NCBI GenBank assembly: GCA_910586365.1
Contig: CAJUGP010000056.1
Location: 1-9,317, forward strand
Length of the DNA stretch: 9,317 bases
Source: an uncultured Christensenella sp.
GTDB taxonomy: Bacteria > Bacillota > Clostridia > Christensenellales > Borkfalkiaceae
Direction: 5' to 3'
Positions 7,547 through 9,317 of this stretch are shown one piece after another. The translations under genes and the position numbers were made by a program. The notes beneath the pieces are model-generated. The model saw only the letters and a list, made by a program, of their open reading frames with translations. It had not been told where the DNA came from and made no database searches. How positions within the stretch are numbered: the first letter of the stretch is position 1; each line of letters begins with the position of its first letter.

Positions 7547-7678
7547 ATGTATCGGTCAGTCAAAAGAAAAATTGCAAGTTGTTTGGGTGTGTTCGGAAAT
7601 CGTAGGCGTGGCGTTTCTAACAATCTCGATCCCCCTACTATATGCTGTACGGTAGGAGATATTTTATGGACACGTTAA
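7547..7678 (+). CDS. Small hypothetical ORF, 43 residues, doubtful
   Basis: The ATG at 7547 has a near-ideal AAGGAGG eight bases upstream, and the frame runs 43 codons, beginning MYRSVKRKIAS and ending ILWTR. I recognise no family. It is basic near the N-terminus and has two adjacent cysteines near residue 33. It overlaps the first 13 bases of the integrase frame. Its TAA overlaps an in-frame ATG of the integrase frame (TAATG at 7676-7680), an arrangement often seen in coupled genes. A different frame over the same bases encodes a hydrophobic stretch (VGVAFLTISIPLLYAVR, ending 7655), so this may be the frameshifted remains of a small gene that went with the integrase. The ribosome site is the main support; the peptide itself is unconvincing. 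Confidence 0.25.
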   Translation: MYRSVKRKIASCLGVFGNRRRGVSNNLDPPTICCTVGDILWTR

Positions 7679-8947
7679 TGGGCGAATCACTCACCGTTGA
7701 CAATCAACCACGTCGTTTTATGACTCAATTAGAAAAACTGTTAAACTACGTCAAACAGTCGTCGGAAGACGACGAACTTACCGCCACCGTCTTTCGGTTG
7801 GCGGCAGATTCGGCTATGCTCAAATCTTACCAAAGAAAGGAGGCGCTTGCCGAAATAGAAAATGCTCCGACGTCAAACGCGCCGAGGCAGAAGCAAAAAG
7901 CAGTATCAACAAAGCTGCAATTCAAAATGAAGGAGATTGCTAAACTGTCAAAGACATTTAAGAAAGAGTTTATTGCAAATGGACTCGTTGCACACGTTAT
8001 TAAAAGGGAAAGCGGAAAACGAGGCTTTTTCTACGAAATAAGATATCGGCGAAACGGCTACAATATTTGCCGTATCGCACAAAGACTTGCAACGAGCAAA
8101 AGAAAAGTTTATAGAGGCGACACACATGATGATCGGAACACCGAATACAAACGCTCAAGGGCGGCGCACGTTCGGTTATCTTTTGAACGAAATGATTAAG
8201 GTCAAGAAGGGAACGATTGAACCGAGAACGCTCGAAATGTATGAATCCAATTCCAGACGGTTTATTCCTAAACACATCATGCAGATGCAAATCAACCAAA
8301 TTCAAGTGGGCGACATCGCCGATCTCATGAAAGACTTAACTCCTCGGCTTTACGAGGAGCTGCGAACGATTTTCAATCAGACGTTCAAATACGCAATAGC
8401 AAGCGGAGTAATGCTGCATAACCCTATCGCGCTTATTCCTTATAAGAAAGCAGAACGGGAAAATCGGGAAAGCCTTACGCACGAACAGGTTGAAAAGTTC
8501 CTCCAAAATATCAAACGCCCCGAATTTGACAAGGTGCGTTGATTGCGCCCGTGCGAGGTTGACAAGGACGCTCGCTTTGAAGGGAACTTCCTCATCTGTC
8601 GAAATCGCAAAAGAAAGAACAAGAAGGTCGCTTACAAGAAAATCCCTATTCCCAATCAGGCGCGAGGGCTGATCGACTTTTCTGCTCCCATCGTCCCGAA
8701 GTTATCGCAAAGAATCTGGTGCAGACATATTAAAGAGGCGATTAGCGGAAAAGCATCGAATGGCGACGAGCTGACCGCCTACAACCTTCGACACACGTTT
8801 GCATCTATCTGCGGTGAATATGTTGCCCCGCAAATCGTAGCCATATGGATGGGCGATAGCCCCGAGGAACTCGTCGAAAAAGTCTATATCCATCACTCGG
8901 ATGGCAAGATGCGTGCCGAGATGGATAAAGTCGTTTTTATATGCTGA
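7666..8947 (+). pseudogene. Tyrosine recombinase/phage-type integrase, broken by frameshift and stop
   Basis: This is the remnant of a site-specific recombinase of the phage integrase family, which cuts and rejoins DNA at attachment sites. The start at ATG 7666 has AGGAG seven bases upstream. The first frame encodes an N-terminal arm-binding-like region ending GFFYEIRYRRNGYNI near 8064. There the sequence must shift by one base to continue as AVSHKDLQRAKEKFIEAT, so a net +1 insertion lies at about 8060-8070. The second frame holds the SAM-like core-binding domain (TFGYLLNEM to NPIALIPYKKA) and stops at TGA 8540-8542. The same frame resumes at once with LRPCEVD, the first catalytic Arg box. 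Family members usually have about 12 residues between these points, so a short deletion is probable. The remaining catalytic parts are present: the basic beta-hairpin (RNRKRKNKK), YNLRHTFAS with the second Arg near 8789, WMGDSPEEL, and VYIHHS with the probable nucleophilic Tyr codon near 8885. It ends 130 bases from the 3' end of tRNA-Asn. Two independent lesions make an active product unlikely, unless they are assembly errors. Confidence 0.88.
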
Positions 8948-9017
8948 AAATGGGACATGATGGGGATTTTTACTCCCCAATTTACTCCCCAAACCCTACT
9001 AAAAACGATAAAACGCC

Positions 9018-9075
9018 AAAAAACAACCCTATATGTTGTGCTTATGCTTGCAAACAAAACACAATATATAGGGTT
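9018..9075 (-). terminator. Intrinsic terminator of the rRNA-tRNA operon
   Basis: A 16-base inverted repeat (9025-9040 with 9060-9075, one imperfect pair) encloses a 19-base loop. On the minus strand it is followed after one G by six Ts (9023-9018). It begins right after the CCA end of tRNA-Asn, where the leftward operon should end. It may also insulate the operon from the convergent integrase frame. Confidence 0.8.
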
Positions 9076-9076
9076 C

Positions 9077-9152
9077 TGGCTGCCCCTGGCAGACTCGAAC
9101 TGTCGACACTGCGGTTAACAGCCGCATGCTCTACCGACTGAGCTAAGGGGCA
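9077..9152 (-). tRNA. tRNA-Asn (anticodon GTT), CCA encoded
   Basis: This is a 76-base cloverleaf. The acceptor stem is TGCCCCT with AGGGGCA (7 of 7 pairs). The D arm is GCTC/GAGC with an 8-base loop. The anticodon stem is TGCGG/CCGCA with loop CTGTTAA, the GTT anticodon lying at 9119-9117. The T arm is GACAG/CTGCC with loop TTCGAGT. The discriminator is G, and an encoded CCA occupies 9079-9077. One A-C mismatch lies in the T stem. It is the last gene of a 5S-tRNA cluster read leftward, a common Bacillota layout. Confidence 0.95.
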
Positions 9153-9276
9153 ATGTGGTCGGCTTTCACCGACATTTTGTCGTGTGCTCCTGCGAGACTT
9201 GCACTCGCCGTTCTCCTCTTCGGCGTTACTATGTGAACCTGTACGGTTCCGCTACCGACTGAGCTAAGGGGCAATG
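9131..9276. repeat. Pair of 25-bp perfect direct repeats covering tRNA 5' ends
   Basis: The 25 bases at 9131-9155 recur exactly at 9252-9276, 121 bases apart. Each copy is the 5' end of a tRNA-type sequence on the minus strand: three leader bases, the acceptor 5' strand, and the D stem and loop up to GTAG. Outside the copies the two elements diverge. This looks like a partial tRNA gene duplication or gene conversion, and recombination between the copies could delete the intervening 121 bases. Confidence 0.9.
9184..9273 (-). pseudogene. Degenerate or chimeric tRNA-like element
   Basis: The span is 90 bases, the size of a long-variable-arm tRNA. The 5' end is identical to tRNA-Asn through the D loop. 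The 3' end has a perfect 5-bp T stem (GCGAG/CTCGC) with loop TGCAAGT, close to the usual TTCRANY. The acceptor strand AGGAGCA pairs with TGCCCCT at 6 of 7 positions. The middle does not fold as a normal tRNA: the D-stem partner is lost, the only obvious anticodon-like hairpin (GAACC/GGTTC) has a 5-base loop, and a second stem (CGCCG/CGGCG) competes with the T arm. No CCA is encoded. It is best explained as a tRNA pseudogene joining an Asn-type 5' half to another tRNA's 3' half. An assembly chimera or an unusual functional tRNA cannot be excluded. Confidence 0.55.
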
Positions 9277-9279
9277 AAA

Positions 9280-9317
9280 GGCGGCAACTACCTATCCTCC
9301 CGGCCTGTTAGGGCAAG
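9280..9317 (-). rRNA. rrf: 5S ribosomal RNA, 3' end only
   Basis: On the minus strand the window begins inside a 5S rRNA. The stretch CGGGAGGATAGGTAGTTGCC, followed by GCC, is the characteristic 3' part of Bacillota 5S: the loop E/helix IV strand followed by the helix I strand. The 5' part lies beyond the window. The tRNA-like element begins about six bases after its 3' end. This identifies the right edge as the tail of an rRNA operon. Confidence 0.75.

Noticed and set aside
7327..7623. Minus-strand open frame of 98 codons in the spacer
   Set aside because: It has no ribosome site and a Lys/Ser-rich composition, it crosses the hairpins at 7416-7467, and no family is recognised.
7666..8947. 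Three separate small genes instead of one broken integrase
   Set aside because: The pieces join into consecutive parts of a single tyrosine recombinase in the right order, and the second and third share a frame across the TGA. Decay of one gene is the simpler reading.
9158..9182. Small overlapping hairpins between the tRNA genes (GTCGG/CCGAC and CGACA/TGTCG)
   Set aside because: The stems are only 5 bp, mutually exclusive and without a U tract. They are plausibly just spacer or processing context.

Overview
The window reads as a chromosomal fragment from an uncultured-type Bacillota (Clostridia-like) genome assembled from Illumina reads. The support is lipoprotein signal peptides, strong AGGAGG-type ribosome binding sites, textbook sigma-A promoters, sugar ABC transporters of the Gram-positive CUT1 type, and a 5S rRNA-tRNA-Asn cluster. 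I cannot name the genus. Both ends look like assembly breaks: the left end carries an exact sequencing-adapter sequence (3-35), and the right end stops inside a 5S rRNA gene, a usual repeat-driven break.

Left two thirds (36-6914, all minus strand): a compact carbohydrate-use operon. Read in the direction of transcription it is an AraC-type regulator (6914-6039), an extracellular sugar-binding lipoprotein (5982-4186), two membrane permeases (4184-3222 and 3220-2270) and a surface-anchored GH31 alpha-glycosidase lipoprotein (2247 to the contig end, C-terminus missing). The gaps are 56, 1, 1 and 22 bases, so one transcript is likely, driven by a TTTACA-N17-TACAAT promoter upstream of the regulator. 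The implied process is trimming of an alpha-linked glycan outside the cell by the GH31 enzyme, capture by the binding protein, and import through the permease pair powered by an ATPase encoded elsewhere. The regulator presumably senses the imported sugar. The exact sugar cannot be read from the sequence.

Middle (6915-7665): noncoding. Its main content is a roughly 200-nt structured RNA gene on the minus strand (about 7239-7038). It has its own consensus promoter (TTGACT-N17-TATAAT), several nested stems, a possible pseudoknot and a strong intrinsic terminator. It resembles what I remember of the raiA-type noncoding RNA of Firmicutes, but that assignment needs a covariance-model search. Further right are a pair of mutually exclusive hairpins (7416-7467) and a small, doubtful ORF with a strong ribosome binding site.

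Right (7666-9317): a decayed tyrosine integrase on the plus strand (one frameshift, one in-frame stop, probably a short deletion). It abuts, in opposite orientation, the end of an rRNA operon. Going leftward on the minus strand that operon end holds the 5S 3' end, a degenerate or chimeric tRNA-like element, an intact tRNA-Asn(GTT) with encoded CCA, and an intrinsic terminator. The integrase next to a tRNA 3' end suggests an old integration site.
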